Notes under the pieces: generated by a model
What the model was told of the DNA's origin: nothing
Databases searched by the model: none
The model's input: only the letters and a program-made list of their open reading frames with translations
Program-made: the position numbers and the translations under genes
Source of the DNA: Alnus glutinosa
Lineage: Eukaryota > Streptophyta > Magnoliopsida > Fagales > Betulaceae
Assembly (NCBI RefSeq): GCF_958979055.1
Contig: NC_084891.1
Coordinates: 9,750,001 to 9,814,000, forward strand
DNA length: 64,000 nt
Reading direction: 5' to 3'
Part shown: in pieces, positions 1 to 11,525 of the stretch
Layout of the letters: the number at the start of each line of letters is the position of its first letter
Numbering within the stretch: position 1 is the stretch's first letter

Positions 1-70
<70 letters not shown>
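1..70. repeat. (GA)n microsatellite
   Basis: Almost pure AG dinucleotide run, with more GA-rich sequence to about 230. The matching part of the complete CACTA copy (23290-23420) is also GA-rich, so this belongs to the element leader. Confidence 0.9.
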
Positions 71-78
<8 letters not shown>

Positions 79-194
79 CTAGAGGGAATCGGTGAGAGAG
101 AGACAGTCGGTGAGAGGGAGACGTGACGACGCCGGAGCTCACCACACCGGCCGGCTGAGCTCGCCGGAGAGACAGAGAGAGAGAGAGAAGAAAT

Positions 195-228
<34 letters not shown>

Positions 229-265
229 AGAAATGGGTAGCTTCCTCTGGAAGCTACCCATTTCT
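229..265. repeat. Hairpin-forming inverted repeat in CACTA leader
   Basis: AGAAATGGGTAGCTTCC is followed after five bases by its reverse complement. The same hairpin with small changes stands at 23427-23463 in copy 2, at the equivalent place. Confidence 0.85.
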
Positions 266-347
266 TATATATAAATATAAGTATATAATTTATATAATAT
301 AATATATATTTATATTATTAATTAGTTTTACGTATATAATATATAAT

Positions 348-397
348 GTTTGGCCAGGTGGCGCGCGGGAGAATTCCCGCGCGGCATCCGGCCAAAC
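348..397. repeat. GC-rich palindrome in CACTA leader
   Basis: GTTTGGCC and GGCCAAAC arms enclose an inner palindrome around GAATTC flanked by CGCGCGGG and CCCGCGCG. A degraded version is at 23635-23694 in copy 2. A further palindrome, TGGAGACGTG and its complement, follows at about 400-431. Confidence 0.8.
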
Positions 398-442
398 AGT
401 TGGAGACGTGTTTATAAATACACGTCTCCACATGCTATATAT

Positions 443-450
443 ATTTAATA

Positions 451-541
<91 letters not shown>
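443..541. repeat. (TA)n microsatellite
   Basis: Long TA run interrupted near its start. Copy 2 has a longer TA run at 23465-23571 in the same part of the element. Confidence 0.9.
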
Positions 542-547
<6 letters not shown>

Positions 548-689
548 CTATTTTATATAAACCCATGCAACCCTAAGTTCATGCAATGCATGTACTGCAT
601 GTACATGCACTGCATGAACTCATGTTAATTATTATTATTATTATTTTGGGTCTACATATATGCTTCACAAAGTTGGTTTAATTATGCAT

Positions 690-1498
690 ATAGTACAATA
701 TGTCAATTTAGGGTTAGGGTTTACGTACTTATAAGTACACCATATATATATATATATATATATATAACTCATCATATAAACCCTAATCATAAGTGTATGT
801 ATTTTGTATAGCAAACAACCATAACCCTAACTGTATGTACTATATATAGAAAAAAACCCTAACCCTAAAATACACGTCCCCCATAGTAGAAATTGTATTT
901 AATTTAAAAAGTAATAAATATATCTATATATATAATAAAAAATAATTATATATAGAAATAAATATATTATTTAAAAAATAATAATTTAATGGTCCAAAAA
1001 ATTAAACTATAACTCTAAGTGTATATACTATATATAGCTATAAACTATAACCTTAAGGGTACGTACTATACTAAAACCTAAAACCATAAAAAATAAAAAC
1101 TAAAACCTAACCATAAAATTAAACTCTAACCCTAAGTGCTAGACTATATATAGCTATAAACTCTAATCATGAGGGTACGTACTATATCTAGTCATAAACC
1201 CTAACCCTAATCCTCTATCCAAAAGTATATAATATATATATATATATAGCTATAAAACTAAACCCTAAGTAAATGTACTATAACTATAACTATAACTATA
1301 TATATATATCGGAACAATCTAATTTTGAACTGCTCATGATTTAACTTATATATATATATACTTAAAAGTGTACAATAATGACACGTGAAAAATATATTGA
1401 CATTATTATTCATTAAACGTAAAATCAATAAAATTATAACACATAGCCCTAAGTGTATATATTATATATACCTATAAACCCTAAAACCCAAACCCTAA

Positions 1499-1536
<38 letters not shown>

Positions 1537-1930
1537 CTATAAAACTAAACCCTAAGTAAATGTACTATAACTATAACTATAACTATATATATATATCGGA
1601 ACAATCTAATTTTGAACTGCTCATGATTTAACATATATATATATATATATACTTAAAAGTGTACAATAATGACACGTGAAAAATATATTGACATTATTAT
1701 TCATTAAACGTAAAATCAATAAAATTATAACACATAGCCCTAAGTGTATATATTATATATACCTATAAACCCTAAAACCCAAACCCTAAGTGTATATACT
1801 ATATATATCGATAAACCATAATCCTAAGTATATATACTATATATAGGTATAAACCCTAGCCCTAAGTGTATATACTATATGCTATAAACCCTAACCCTAA
1901 GGGTATGTACTATATATAGCCATAAATTTA
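690..1930. repeat. Telomere-like AT-rich minisatellite of CACTA subterminal region
   Basis: Irregular units built on AACCCTAA(CCCTAAG)TGTATATACTATATATAG. Within it, about 264 bp at 1247-1510 is repeated almost exactly at 1534-1798, including a shared block beginning CGGAACAATC. The same units fill 23870-25080 of copy 2. Confidence 0.8.
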
Positions 1931-2498
1931 CGAGGGACTAAACTATAAGTATTTAATTCATTATGTAGCGCAGAACTCTAAAAATAATTGCATTTACTAT
2001 ATATAGACATAAATAAAAAGGTTACTGTATATAGTTTCTAAACCGTTTACATGCATGCATATCTATATATATAGTATTAATTATAGGTTTTTTAACTTTG
2101 TTATGTTTAATTTTTTTTTTTTTTTGGTTTCTAAACGTAGATGGTGTACAAAACTAAACCCTAATTTAAACTATTTAGTTTAATTATATATTTAGCATCA
2201 AATTTGTATAATTATGCATATAGTACAATATGTAAATTAGGTTAGGGTTTACGTGCTTAATAGTATACTATATATATATATAAATAAGGAACCTAAAAAG
2301 TATAAATTCCAACCAACAAATTTACATATAGCATATAGTACAATATGTAAATTAGGTTAGGGTAATCTACACCGTATTTTTGGATTAGATTTGTATGATT
2401 AATAATGTAAGGAGTTTTTTTTTTGATTTTTTTTTTTAAATAATTAATACAACACAGAATTTTTTTTTTTAATATATATTTGGCGAATTAATAAATTT

Positions 2499-2939
2499 TT
2501 GACACGTGTATTAATACACGTGTCCATTTGGACACGCATATGAAATACACGTGTCCAAATGGACGCCTGTATTCCATATGCGTGTCCAAATGGACACGTG
2601 TATTAATACACGTGTCCATTTGGACACGCATATGGAATACACGTGTCCAATTGGACGCGTGTCTATATACACGCGTCCAAAATGGACACGTGTATTCCAT
2701 ATGCGTGTCCAAATGGACACGTGTATTAATACACGTGTCCATTTGGACACGTATATGAAATACACATGTCCAAATGGACACGTGTATTTCATATGCGTGT
2801 CCAAATGGACACGTGTATGTCATACACGTGTCCATTTTGGACGGCTTCACAAATTGACACGTGTCTAAAATGACACGTGTCAATTTGGACGCGTGTCTAC
2901 AGTAACGGGTACTGTAGACACGCGTCAAAATGAAGGTGT
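2499..2939. repeat. Subterminal G-box palindrome array, CACTA copy 1
   Basis: Alternating palindromes such as ACACGTGTATTAATACACGT, spaced about 25-35 bp. I count about 14 exact CACGTG cores. Such subterminal repeats are where TNPA-type proteins bind in the En/Spm system. The long open frames across this array are artefacts of its periodicity. Confidence 0.85.
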
Positions 2940-2949
2940 TTTTGTAGTG

Positions 2950-3065
2950 TATTATCAAACTAAAGTTTAGGAATAATCATTCTATTTCACTCTCTTTTAT
3001 TCTTAGGAATAACTATTCATTTTTCTAATGAAATACTCATTCCGCAAACTAAACGAGACTATAGT
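2950..3065. other. Spacer between CACTA copy 1 and copia remnant
   Basis: AT-rich sequence with weak inverted similarity between its ends (AAACTAAAGTTTAGGAATAA and a reverse match near 3040). It may be a short MITE remnant. No gene is seen. Confidence 0.35.
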
Positions 3066-3947
3066 GTTGAACGAAAACATCACCATATAGTTGATACCGG
3101 ATTAGATCTTTCTCATTCGAAGGTTCCCTTCACATTTTGGGATGAGGCTTTTGATACAGCTACATTCCTCATCAATCAATTACCTTCCTCAATTAATCGC
3201 CATAAATTTCCTTTTGAAATATTATTTGGTCGTAGCCTGATTATAGATTTTTTAAAATCTTTGGGTGTGAATGGTGTGAATGTTTTCCTTATTTAAGACC
3301 TTACAAATCCAACAATTTGTCTTTTCGTTTGAAATCATGTGTGATCCTTGGCTACAGCAAGCTTCATACGGGTTACAAATGCTTTGATATTCAGTCTGAC
3401 AAAATGATCATCGCTCGTCATGTCATTTTCAATGAAATTGTCTTCCCTTTTCAGCAATGTTCCTCTACCGAGTCACTGTCTCCCAGCTTCCCTTCCCCAA
3501 TTAATTTTCCTTTGCATTTATCACATGCTCACTCTATCTCACCTACTCTAGATAGCCTTCCCATTCATTCACGTGACCCCTCAAGTTTATTCCATGCGTT
3601 GTCCCATCTTCTGCACATCCTGGTGTCTCTTCTCACTCCAATGTCCCTCCTACAGGTATCCCCATCTCCACGCTTGAGCAATGTGTCACTCAGTCTCCTT
3701 CTTGTCACAACGTTATGTCCAACTCAAGTCTCGCAAATCCTTCACCACCGCTGAACCCTCGTAATTTTTATGAAACTCCTCACCCAATGTCTGACGCTAC
3801 TCCTCTCATTGACACCTCTGTTGTCATACCTGCTGCTACTCATGCATATCAACCGGTGTCCTCCACTGTTGCACTGCATCACACTCATCCTATGTCAACC
3901 CGGTCTCAACAGAACATTTACAAACCCAAAAGACCCACCGATGGTAC
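3066..3947 (+). pseudogene. copia integrase C-terminal remnant
   Basis: This frame holds the end of the copia integrase core, including an FWDEAFDTATFLIN stretch typical of the region after the catalytic Glu. After a stop near 3294 and a frameshift, a second block starting at 3317 carries the GYSKLHTGYKCFDIQ and RHVIFNEIVFPF motifs of the integrase tail. A serine- and proline-rich linker follows, broken by frameshifts, to the point where the solo LTR is inserted (TSD GGTAC at 3943-3947). In an intact element this protein joins the cDNA to host DNA. No zinc finger or DDE triad is present here, so no function is expected. Confidence 0.8.
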
Positions 3948-5269
3948 TGATGAATGTCAAATATTATATATTTAGACCCCTTAAATTTGTATTTTTAAAC
4001 TTTTAACTTTATTATTTTCTGATTTCTTGGTTAGTTTTAGTATTTCAGTGTTTTGCAAGACTTTGAGATAAATTACAATATCTTTGTGGGATTTGCAAAG
4101 AAACAAGAGAAAAAGTCTTTAGAACCATTCAAAGCACGGGTGTTAGGGCTAACGTGGCAGCATCTTTGGAGAATCAAGCACCTGGAAGGCGCACAAGTAC
4201 TCGAGCGATTATCAGGGTTGACGTGTCATGTGCGAATTTCAATGCTCTGGCAGCTGCTGACACCCTAAACCCTAGCACACTTTTCTCCTATTAGGGTTTT
4301 TGAGGGGTAGAAGTGTCATTTTAAAAATATAGCCATAAATCCTAGCATGCTTTTCTCCTATTAGGGTTTTGAGAGGTAGAGGTGCAATTCTGTAAAAATT
4401 GGGTTTAACCTATTTTTCTGCTATAAATACCACATGCTAGCACCACTTAGAGCATCAATTTCCTTTAGAGCATTGTTTTAGCTCTTGTCTTGTTCTTTTC
4501 TTTTGTAAGTTTATACTTCTTTCATATTTCCTTTAATTTAAAGTTATTTAGTTTTTGTTCTTCTTTCTTTCTTCTTCATTTTAATTTCTTTCTTCATGTT
4601 TTCAATTGAAGCTAGCGTGTTGTTTTGAGTCATAAGGGGCTAAAATCTTCAATTAAGGTTGAAGATGAAACCTCGTCATCGATAACACACGTTCTAGTTA
4701 TTTTATTTATATAATCTCGTTTTTCTTTTTATTAAAACATTGTTTAAGTCTAAATTTAAATGATTAATGTATGTCTTTTGATTGAATAATTACTTATTTA
4801 AAATTGGATATTCGATGTGTTTCAAACGATTGAAAGATGATATCCATTGTGATTTGTTTATCAAAATTGATACATTAGATGATTTAATTTCAATTGGGTA
4901 TTCGTTGTGATTTATTCAATGGTTGGATTCATTGAATGATTTAATATGTATTTTTTTGGGACTTTGAACAATTAATAAGGCATAATTGTTTATCGGGTGT
5001 ATGAATAAAATACAAGAATGTATTGTTTGATATGGTGAGGTGGATTCTAAAACCTTAGTGTTCTTTTTTAATTGTTGTTATTCAATTTTAATTTAGTTTA
5101 TTATTTTGTTTTATAAAAATCTCAAAAATTCGACACTAGGTTAAAATATGATTAATTTAATTAGAAATTGATTTTTGCAACGCAATTCCCTGCGAATTCG
5201 ACCTCGCACTTGCACACACTATATTGCAAAAAACTCATGCGCTTACGAGTACTTTTAAAACTCACATCA
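3948..5269. mobile_element. Solo LTR nested in the copia element
   Basis: A 1,322-bp insertion beginning TGATG and ending CATCA, flanked by a perfect 5-bp duplication GGTAC (3943-3947 and 5270-5274). It splits the copia reading frame, which resumes directly on the far side. A TATA-like CTATAAATACC lies near 4430, followed by an AT-rich 3' part ending in an ATTCGACCTCGCACTTGC region. That layout suggests plus orientation. No internal domain is present, so it is read as the product of LTR-LTR recombination. Confidence 0.85.
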
Positions 5270-5274
5270 GGTAC

Positions 5275-6010
5275 CATCAAGTATCCCATACCTCGTGCCC
5301 TAATTGGTATCTATTACAAGCATTGATGCTGAACCCAATTGCTATACCTCTGTAGTTCAACATGCACTGTGGCAAAATGTCATGACTGATGAGTTCAATG
5401 CCTTGCTAAAAAATGGCACATGGACCTTGGTTCCTCCTTCTTCCACAATGAAAATTTTCGGCTGTAAATGGTTCTTCCACATCAAAAGGAAAGCTGACGA
5501 TAGTGTTGACAAATATAAGGCACGCTTGATTGCCAAAGGCTACCACCAACAGCCTGGAATTGATTCCAGTGAAACTTATAGTCCTATCAAACCTATTACA
5601 ATACGTGTTGTACTTTCTTTGGTTGTCTCTGCAGGTTGGATCATGAAACAAATCAATGTCAGCAATGCCTTCCTGCATGGAACTTTACATGAACAATTCT
5701 ATATGCTACAACCACCCAGCTTTACACATCTACAATTTCAAAGGGTTGTATGTGCACTCAACAAAGCTATCTTTGACCTCAAACAAGCTCCTTGAGCGTG
5801 GTTCTCCAAACTTTGCACTCGTCTTCTTGACCTTGGATTTGTTGACTCTAAATCTGACTCTTATCTCTTCATTCTCAAGGCTCCTAGAGTTTGGTTATTT
5901 ATACTGGTTTATGTGGATGATCATCCTCATAGGTTCCAATCCTACGGCCAGTGGTAACTTAATCAAAGTTCTTTCCTTAGATTTTCCTATCAAAGTTTTT
6001 CCTTGGTGTT
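5275..6010 (+). pseudogene. copia reverse transcriptase, broken
   Basis: The largest open piece (5304-5795, 163 aa) contains the copia RT N-terminal block WTLVPP, the KYKARLIAKGYHQ stretch and an INVSNAFLHG version of the first catalytic Asp region. Its stop TGA at 5793-5795 falls directly after QAP, where the family has an Arg, as expected for CGA changed to TGA. The same frame then continues with AWFSKL and reaches a YVDD catalytic motif near 5910 before frameshifts begin. The intact enzyme copies element RNA into DNA. This copy cannot be translated through. Confidence 0.85.
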
Positions 6011-6854
6011 GAGGTAACTCCAATTCCTATTGGCATTCATCTATCCCAACATCGATATATCACTAATGTACTCAGCCGAACCAACATGCTTCATGCCAAA
6101 CCCATTACCTCTCCAATGGTAGCCTCCCCTACCCTCAACAAACTCTCGGGTACGTCCATATTGGATCCCACCATTTATCGAATGACAGTGGGGGCACTCC
6201 AATATATTTCCATAACATGAGCACGCATTGTATTTACGATTAACAAAGTTTCTCAATTTATGCAAGATCCTAGAGATACCCATTGGTCGGTTGTCAAGCG
6301 AATTCTTTGCTACTTAAAGCATACAATTACATATGGATTAATCATCAAAAGAAGCTCATGTTCTAAACTCATTGCTTACACGAATGCTGATCGGGCAGGT
6401 TGTCCTGATTGACTGCAAATCTACTTCTGGTTTCTGTCTTTCTTAGCAATAATCTTATTTCCTGGCACTCCAAGAAGCAACCCACAGTCTCTCACTCCAG
6501 TACAAAATCTAAATACAAAGCAATTGAAAATGCTGCTTTTGAACTTACTTGGATACAATCCTTATTGTCTAAACTTGGGGTCGTCTTACCCTCAGCTCCC
6601 TTATTATTCTGTGACAATATTGGGTCGCCATTTATTTAACCTCCAACCCCTTACTTCATGCTTGTACTAAACACATTGCCATAGATTATCATTTTGTTCG
6701 TGAATAAGTTATTGCCAAAACATCAATTGTCAAGTTCCAGTCCAGCAAGGATCAAATCACTAATATTCTTACCAAGCCCCTACTCTCCACACGGTTTCAA
6801 CAACTTTCATCCAATCTCAACGTGTGTCCTTGCACATTTTTACGGGGGCGTATT
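6011..6854 (+). pseudogene. copia RT C-terminus and RNase H remnant
   Basis: Shifted frames carry the RT thumb (near 6040-6300), with TGA at 6218-6220 where the family has Arg, and then the RNase H block. A piece at 6409-6639 has SWHSKKQPTVSHSSTKSKYK and AAFELTWIQSLL, typical of copia RNase H. The tail near 6694-6830 still resembles the end of the polyprotein in a mix of frames. A polypurine GGGGG tract at 6844-6848 stands just before the 3' LTR and would have primed plus-strand synthesis. The region is not functional. Confidence 0.8.
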
Positions 6855-7212
6855 TGTGATAATCACGTCAAACCTAAGGAAACTATTGAAGACTCCAAGC
6901 CTGAAGATCCTCTAGCTGTCCAAGGTGATTTACATGGTATCCAAGGTCTGCGTGACGTCCGTCCAAGATTTGCACAAAATCTGTTAGGCTCCAACAGCTC
7001 CTTGACTTTCATGTTTCATTAATTCCTTATGTGTACTTTGTTTTCCATATTGATTGTATTTGCTAGAATATGAATGATTGTTTCCTTTCTCGTTTGTATA
7101 ATTTCCTTACATGTAATCCTCAATATACAATATAAGTAGAACCTAATGCCCAACATATTCAGTGGGCTGATTATTGTAATCCTTGGGTAATCATTTGATT
7201 ATATGCATCACA
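6855..7212 (+). mobile_element. copia 3' LTR
   Basis: It begins TGTGAT just after the polypurine tract and ends ATCACA, a perfect 6-bp terminal inverted pair, giving a 358-bp LTR of usual copia size. No matching 5' LTR exists in the window. The flanking TSD cannot be tested because the 5' end is lost. Confidence 0.7.
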
Positions 7213-7790
7213 TACCGCCATCATAGTGGCCTTATACTCGGCCTTTAATTTGGTCAAGGAACTATAGGATTATATTGGATCTGTTTGGCTTTATTAGCCG
7301 TTTTATTTGTACTTTTATTTTCTTGCATTGTAATAATTGTTTTTTAAGGTATTTGTTGGGTTCCTCCACCTCTACAAACTTTTTTTAGTTCTCTTTTTGT
7401 TTTAATGAAATTATTTTTTTTTAAAAAAAAAAAAAAATCTCTTTAAAATCCATGGTTAGAAACCAAGATAACAAAGGGTTGAGTCAATACGAGACACCAA
7501 TCTAAGGTATAATACGTTCTAGATTGAAGAAAAGTTATATGAAGAACAATAAAGTTAAATTTTGTTGTGACAGATTGTCTAGATTGCTCCCTTGAACATG
7601 TGTTCATATATGTGCACTAATATTGAGGTCCTTCAATTTCAAATATTGATGTAATGCATTCAAAATGAACAGTTTGAATTGACTCAAATAAATCTAAAAA
7701 ATTATAAAAATAAAATAAATAGGTAGAGTAATAATGGGGTACTCGGAGCACCCACTTGAAGTGATCATTTTATCCTTTAAGGGAGTGGGT
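7213..7790. other. Intergenic AT-rich DNA
   Basis: Poly(T)/poly(A) stretch near 7405-7440. No coding sequence or structured repeat recognised. Confidence 0.6.
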
Positions 7791-8095
7791 AGTTAGGGTG
7801 GTCGCACCACCTCACCAAGCCTTCAGAAGTGGTGCGATTGGGGGTGGTTGGCTCACCCCAACTACACCTTGGAATGGGTGGACCACCCCTTCAAAGATTG
7901 AGGGGGTGGGTGGCCACACCCTTGAGTGGCTTTGTTGGCCAACTACAACGACACTATTAGGGTGGCCAAACACCTCCTTAAAGGGTGATAGGGTTATCAG
8001 TCTACCCGAACCTCACCCTTGGGTGTTAGACCACTCCTTTGAGGGCGAGGGGTGGTCAATCACTCCATCTAGGGGTGGTACAATCACCCATTAGT
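7791..8095. repeat. GGGTGG/CCACCC hairpin-rich block
   Basis: About 300 bp of GGGTGGTC and GACCACCC-type motifs in alternating orientation, with a loose period of about 35-45 bp, in otherwise AT-rich DNA. Shorter blocks of the same flavour are at 12605-12665 and 57530-57625. An open frame across the block is likely a by-product. Confidence 0.6.
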
Positions 8096-8660
8096 TTCCT
8101 TCCATTCTTTTTACTTTTTTTAATAATTTTATTATTTAGTTGCTAAATATAAATAATTCACTTTGATCCAAAGGCCTAGATCTTTGGAATTAGAAGTCCC
8201 AACAATTTTAAGATATTGGAGAAATCTCAATCCCCACTTATGCATTAAACTCAATGACAAATCAAATGAGTGAAACATTAAGCACTAAGCTCACTCAACA
8301 AATCCATTGGGAATTGCCAGAGTGCTATTAATATGAATAGCTATTGGTCAGAATTTGTCTCTTATACTCACTTAAATAAAAAAAATTTCCAAATTGGTAA
8401 GTTGATAATGTTTGACATGACCCACAAACTCAATACAAAATTAAAAAGTTATGATTTGGTGTAAAAGGGTTAATGTCAAAATGGGTCAACCCAATTAGAC
8501 CAGATTAATAAATAGGTCAAATGTGGGTCAACCCTATTCCTCAATAAACCCACCTAACAAAATTATATTTTTATCCTTAAAAGTTAAAAAACATAGGACC
8601 ACTTTTATTTTCGTCACGCCACTTTTATATTTCAATTCTCTCGCTTACTATCTCTTTCTC
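8096..8660. other. Intergenic DNA
   Basis: AT-rich. A stretch with GGTCAACCC-type motifs at 8480-8540 resembles common plant non-autonomous repeats, but no boundaries are visible. No gene seen. Confidence 0.5.
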
Positions 8661-10049
8661 TGTAACACTCCGCTTTTACAAAAAGCGTAAGTGACAATTT
8701 TTCAATTTCCACGTAACATTACGATCACATCAGAGTTATAAAATAGAAGCAAAATATATATAATTATCTAATAAACTTGATATGAACAACACATCAAAGC
8801 TTCTAACTGAAATACCTCAAAATAGCTATATAAAATGTAACTAAATAATTACATATAAGATAGTAGGCACATATAATTTATAAGCCAAAATAATTAGGGT
8901 ATAATTATTACACACCAACGGAAATATAAATTGCATTCTCAAAATAATGTAATAAAGGACTGGAACAAAGCAGTCCACAAAATGGAGGCAAGCTAGCATC
9001 AAGTACTGATAGTAGGATCCACCTAAGGGTCTGGAAAATCCTGATACTCCTCCTCCTTATAGCCTATAATAGTATATATAATATAAAGAAGAAACAGTAA
9101 TACAAAAATACATAAGTGAGTCCACTGTTTTCAATAATATCTGAATGCCAATTTATTTAATAAATGCAACACAATGCAAATATAGCTTCATAATCACATG
9201 TATATGCAATATATAGTCTACGGTCGCGAATCATAGACATAGATTAAATATAAACATAATCATAAAGCAATAATAGACAATTTTGAATGCAGAGTTTTAA
9301 GCATTATCATTTTTCCATTCAGCTGTTGGCCTAGGCACGGTTAGCATTTTATTTGAAGTCTAGACTTCCTTGCATTTAACTTTTCATTATATTTGTTTGG
9401 GAGCTTAGGCGCCTGGAAACCTGGGTCTTCCCTGGTGATCTAGATGCACCAGTTTTTGTATTTATTATTCTCTTTTTTGGCACTTCTACATTCACTGCAC
9501 CTAGGCAAACTGATGAATCCTCATGTACCACTGGTATCTAGATTCCCAGCTTGGTATTAAGCAGATTAATTAAAATAATAAAATATGAAAAGCCACATGT
9601 GCAAACAAATAAATAAAACAGTAATCACAATATTATAGGAAAAATCTACCAGCATCACCCTCAGTAAGTATAAAGATACTTACTGTTTTCACTTCAAAGA
9701 TTATCCTCAGAAACTGCATAATTATAACCATGCAATAATAACAAATTAGTGAAAAGGCACTACGAGAACATTTATTATCTACACTTATTCTTAAGAAATT
9801 ATTTTTCATTACAACGGCTACAGATTTAAATATAAATATAACTTTATCTTTATTTTATTTCAATTGTAAAATGATTCCATTTATAAAAGTATTGATATTT
9901 TGTTCTTTTTAAAGTGGGCAAAATAACAGCATTAATATTTTAAATGATTGTTAACATTTAAAATATTCGAGCAACATACTGGTGCTATTAATATTATCAT
10001 CTTTTCCAACTAAATATAGTTTCCTTTATACACACATATATGTATATAT

Positions 10050-10535
10050 TTTCTTCAAAAATAAACCCCCACATGCTTAAACACTTTGTTCACACTCACT
10101 GTCTTCACTTAACACACACACACACACACATATCTCTCTCTTTTTTTCTTTTTTTTCTCACTCACAGTTCCTTTGCAAAACACACACTCACATCTTCATT
10201 TTATCAAACACTCACTCACTTTCACATACACACATGGTACCACAACACCCACATACTTCTCTTCTAATCAAACCACACACAATCACACCTTTGTCCAACA
10301 CAGCACACGTGTCTCTTACCTCAAACACACACAGCCAACACACATGCACTTCACTCACTACACACACACACACATAGTAAAGCACACATATACACTCAAC
10401 TCTTCACATCACTGTCCACCCACACTACTCACACAAAACACATATTTTCATTTACCTTACACACACACACATCCATCACAGTGACGCACACACGTTCACT
10501 CACCGTCCGAAACACACACATATTAAGTATATATA
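10050..10535. repeat. (CA)n-rich region
   Basis: Highly CA-biased DNA with many CACACA runs, inside the solo LTR. His/Thr-rich open frames across it are spurious. Confidence 0.85.
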
Positions 10536-11289
10536 TATATATTGTTTCATCCTTCAAAGCAGACGAAGAACAATCATGGTCTAAAGGAAAGGAAATCAGT
10601 GTTTTTTTTAGAAGTAGAGGAAGAAAATACTCACTGATGCTACTCCAAAGTAACCCAAATGAGTAGAGGTGCTGCTGTCCAGAACTAAGAGAACATTAAG
10701 ACAATAATTGATGCTCTGTTTTTCGGTCTAAAAACAGGGGATGATTCTAACTTTGGTTCATACTGGTTTCGTGGTGAAAAAAGAGTAATTAAAGCTTGAA
10801 TTCAGTTTACTAAGTGCTGGAAAACATGGAGAAACAAGAGAGAGTATTTTTTTTTTTTTTTTAATGCTTAGAGTTTTTGCATTCAAAAGAACAAGAAACA
10901 GAGAGTGCTTTCCATGTGAAAGAAAACTTGCTGAATTTCTTTGGTTTCTTGGTGAAAACCGATCACCCAGGTAATCCTTATATAATGATCTTGAATGGAC
11001 GAGATCAAACTAGTACAAACTTCTTCAATGGCTGGATTAATGACAGATGGTTTTGTAAAATCTTCACCAAGATCGCAAATCATATCTTGTAAAATTATAT
11101 TTTCATATCTTAAGTAATAATTGTATTGTACAAGCCAAACTTTGTTTGTTTTGAACTAAACTCAGCTAACTAAACTAACTAGATAGATTTTAATCTTTTG
11201 AAACCAATTACACAAAGTGGGTTCAAGAATTAGAAGAAATAAAATCGACACCTATAACTTACACGTATATTGCATCATACTGTAAAACA

Positions 11290-11455
11290 AAGTCGCTCGA
11301 TCAACTTCGAGCTTTCATTTATACTATAAGATATCGCTCAATCTATTTTATTAAGCTTAAGTATTAAATCGCTTGATCGATTGCAACTTTTATTAATCGT
11401 TCAATTCTATTATCGCATGATCAATTTTAATCGCTAAAAATTCGCTCGATCGATT
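11290..11455. repeat. Dispersed TCGCTYGATCRATT motifs in the LTR U3
   Basis: About six related copies (for example near 11292, 11370, 11413 and 11443) of a motif centred on the palindrome GATC, all in the putative upstream part of the LTR. Confidence 0.6.
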
Positions 11456-11457
11456 TC

Positions 11458-11460
11458 ATA

Positions 11461-11522
<62 letters not shown>
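11458..11522. repeat. Compound (TA)n(GA)n microsatellite
   Basis: A TA run passes directly into a GA run. Confidence 0.95.

Positions 11523-11525
<3 letters not shown>

Larger units (their letters stand above)
1..2949 (-). mobile_element. CACTA (En/Spm) element, right-end portion, copy 1
   Basis: The inner boundary of this piece is off the left edge. Its right end reads TTTTTGTAGTG at 2939-2949, the reverse complement of the CACTACAAAAA terminus typical of CACTA elements. It shares with the complete copy at 13014-25750 the GA-rich leader with the same GGCCGGCTGAG core, a hairpin (229-265), a GC-rich palindrome (348-397), telomere-like AT-rich minisatellite and G-box palindromes next to the terminus. 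By analogy its genes would lie to the left on the minus strand. No coding sequence is visible here. The putative TSD after the end is TAT, which cannot be checked without the other end. Confidence 0.88.
3066..7212 (+). mobile_element. Ty1/copia retrotransposon, 5'-truncated and decayed
   Basis: Pieces of a copia polyprotein occur in the normal order: integrase C-terminal region (3066-3760), reverse transcriptase (5304-6010), RNase H (6360-6640), then a purine-rich GGGGG tract and a 3' LTR (6855-7212). Gag, protease and the 5' LTR are missing. The body is interrupted by a solo LTR at 3948-5269. Many frameshifts and stops show it is dead. Confidence 0.9.

Noticed and set aside
2488-2958. Four overlapping open frames on both strands with TRVxxDTCxxxTRV-type repeats
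   Set aside because: They are produced by the 25-35 bp palindrome array of the CACTA end; the same array gives open frames on both strands, as at 25415-25690.
10040-10484. His/Thr-rich open frames
   Set aside because: Encoded by CA-repeat DNA; no start context or conserved motif.
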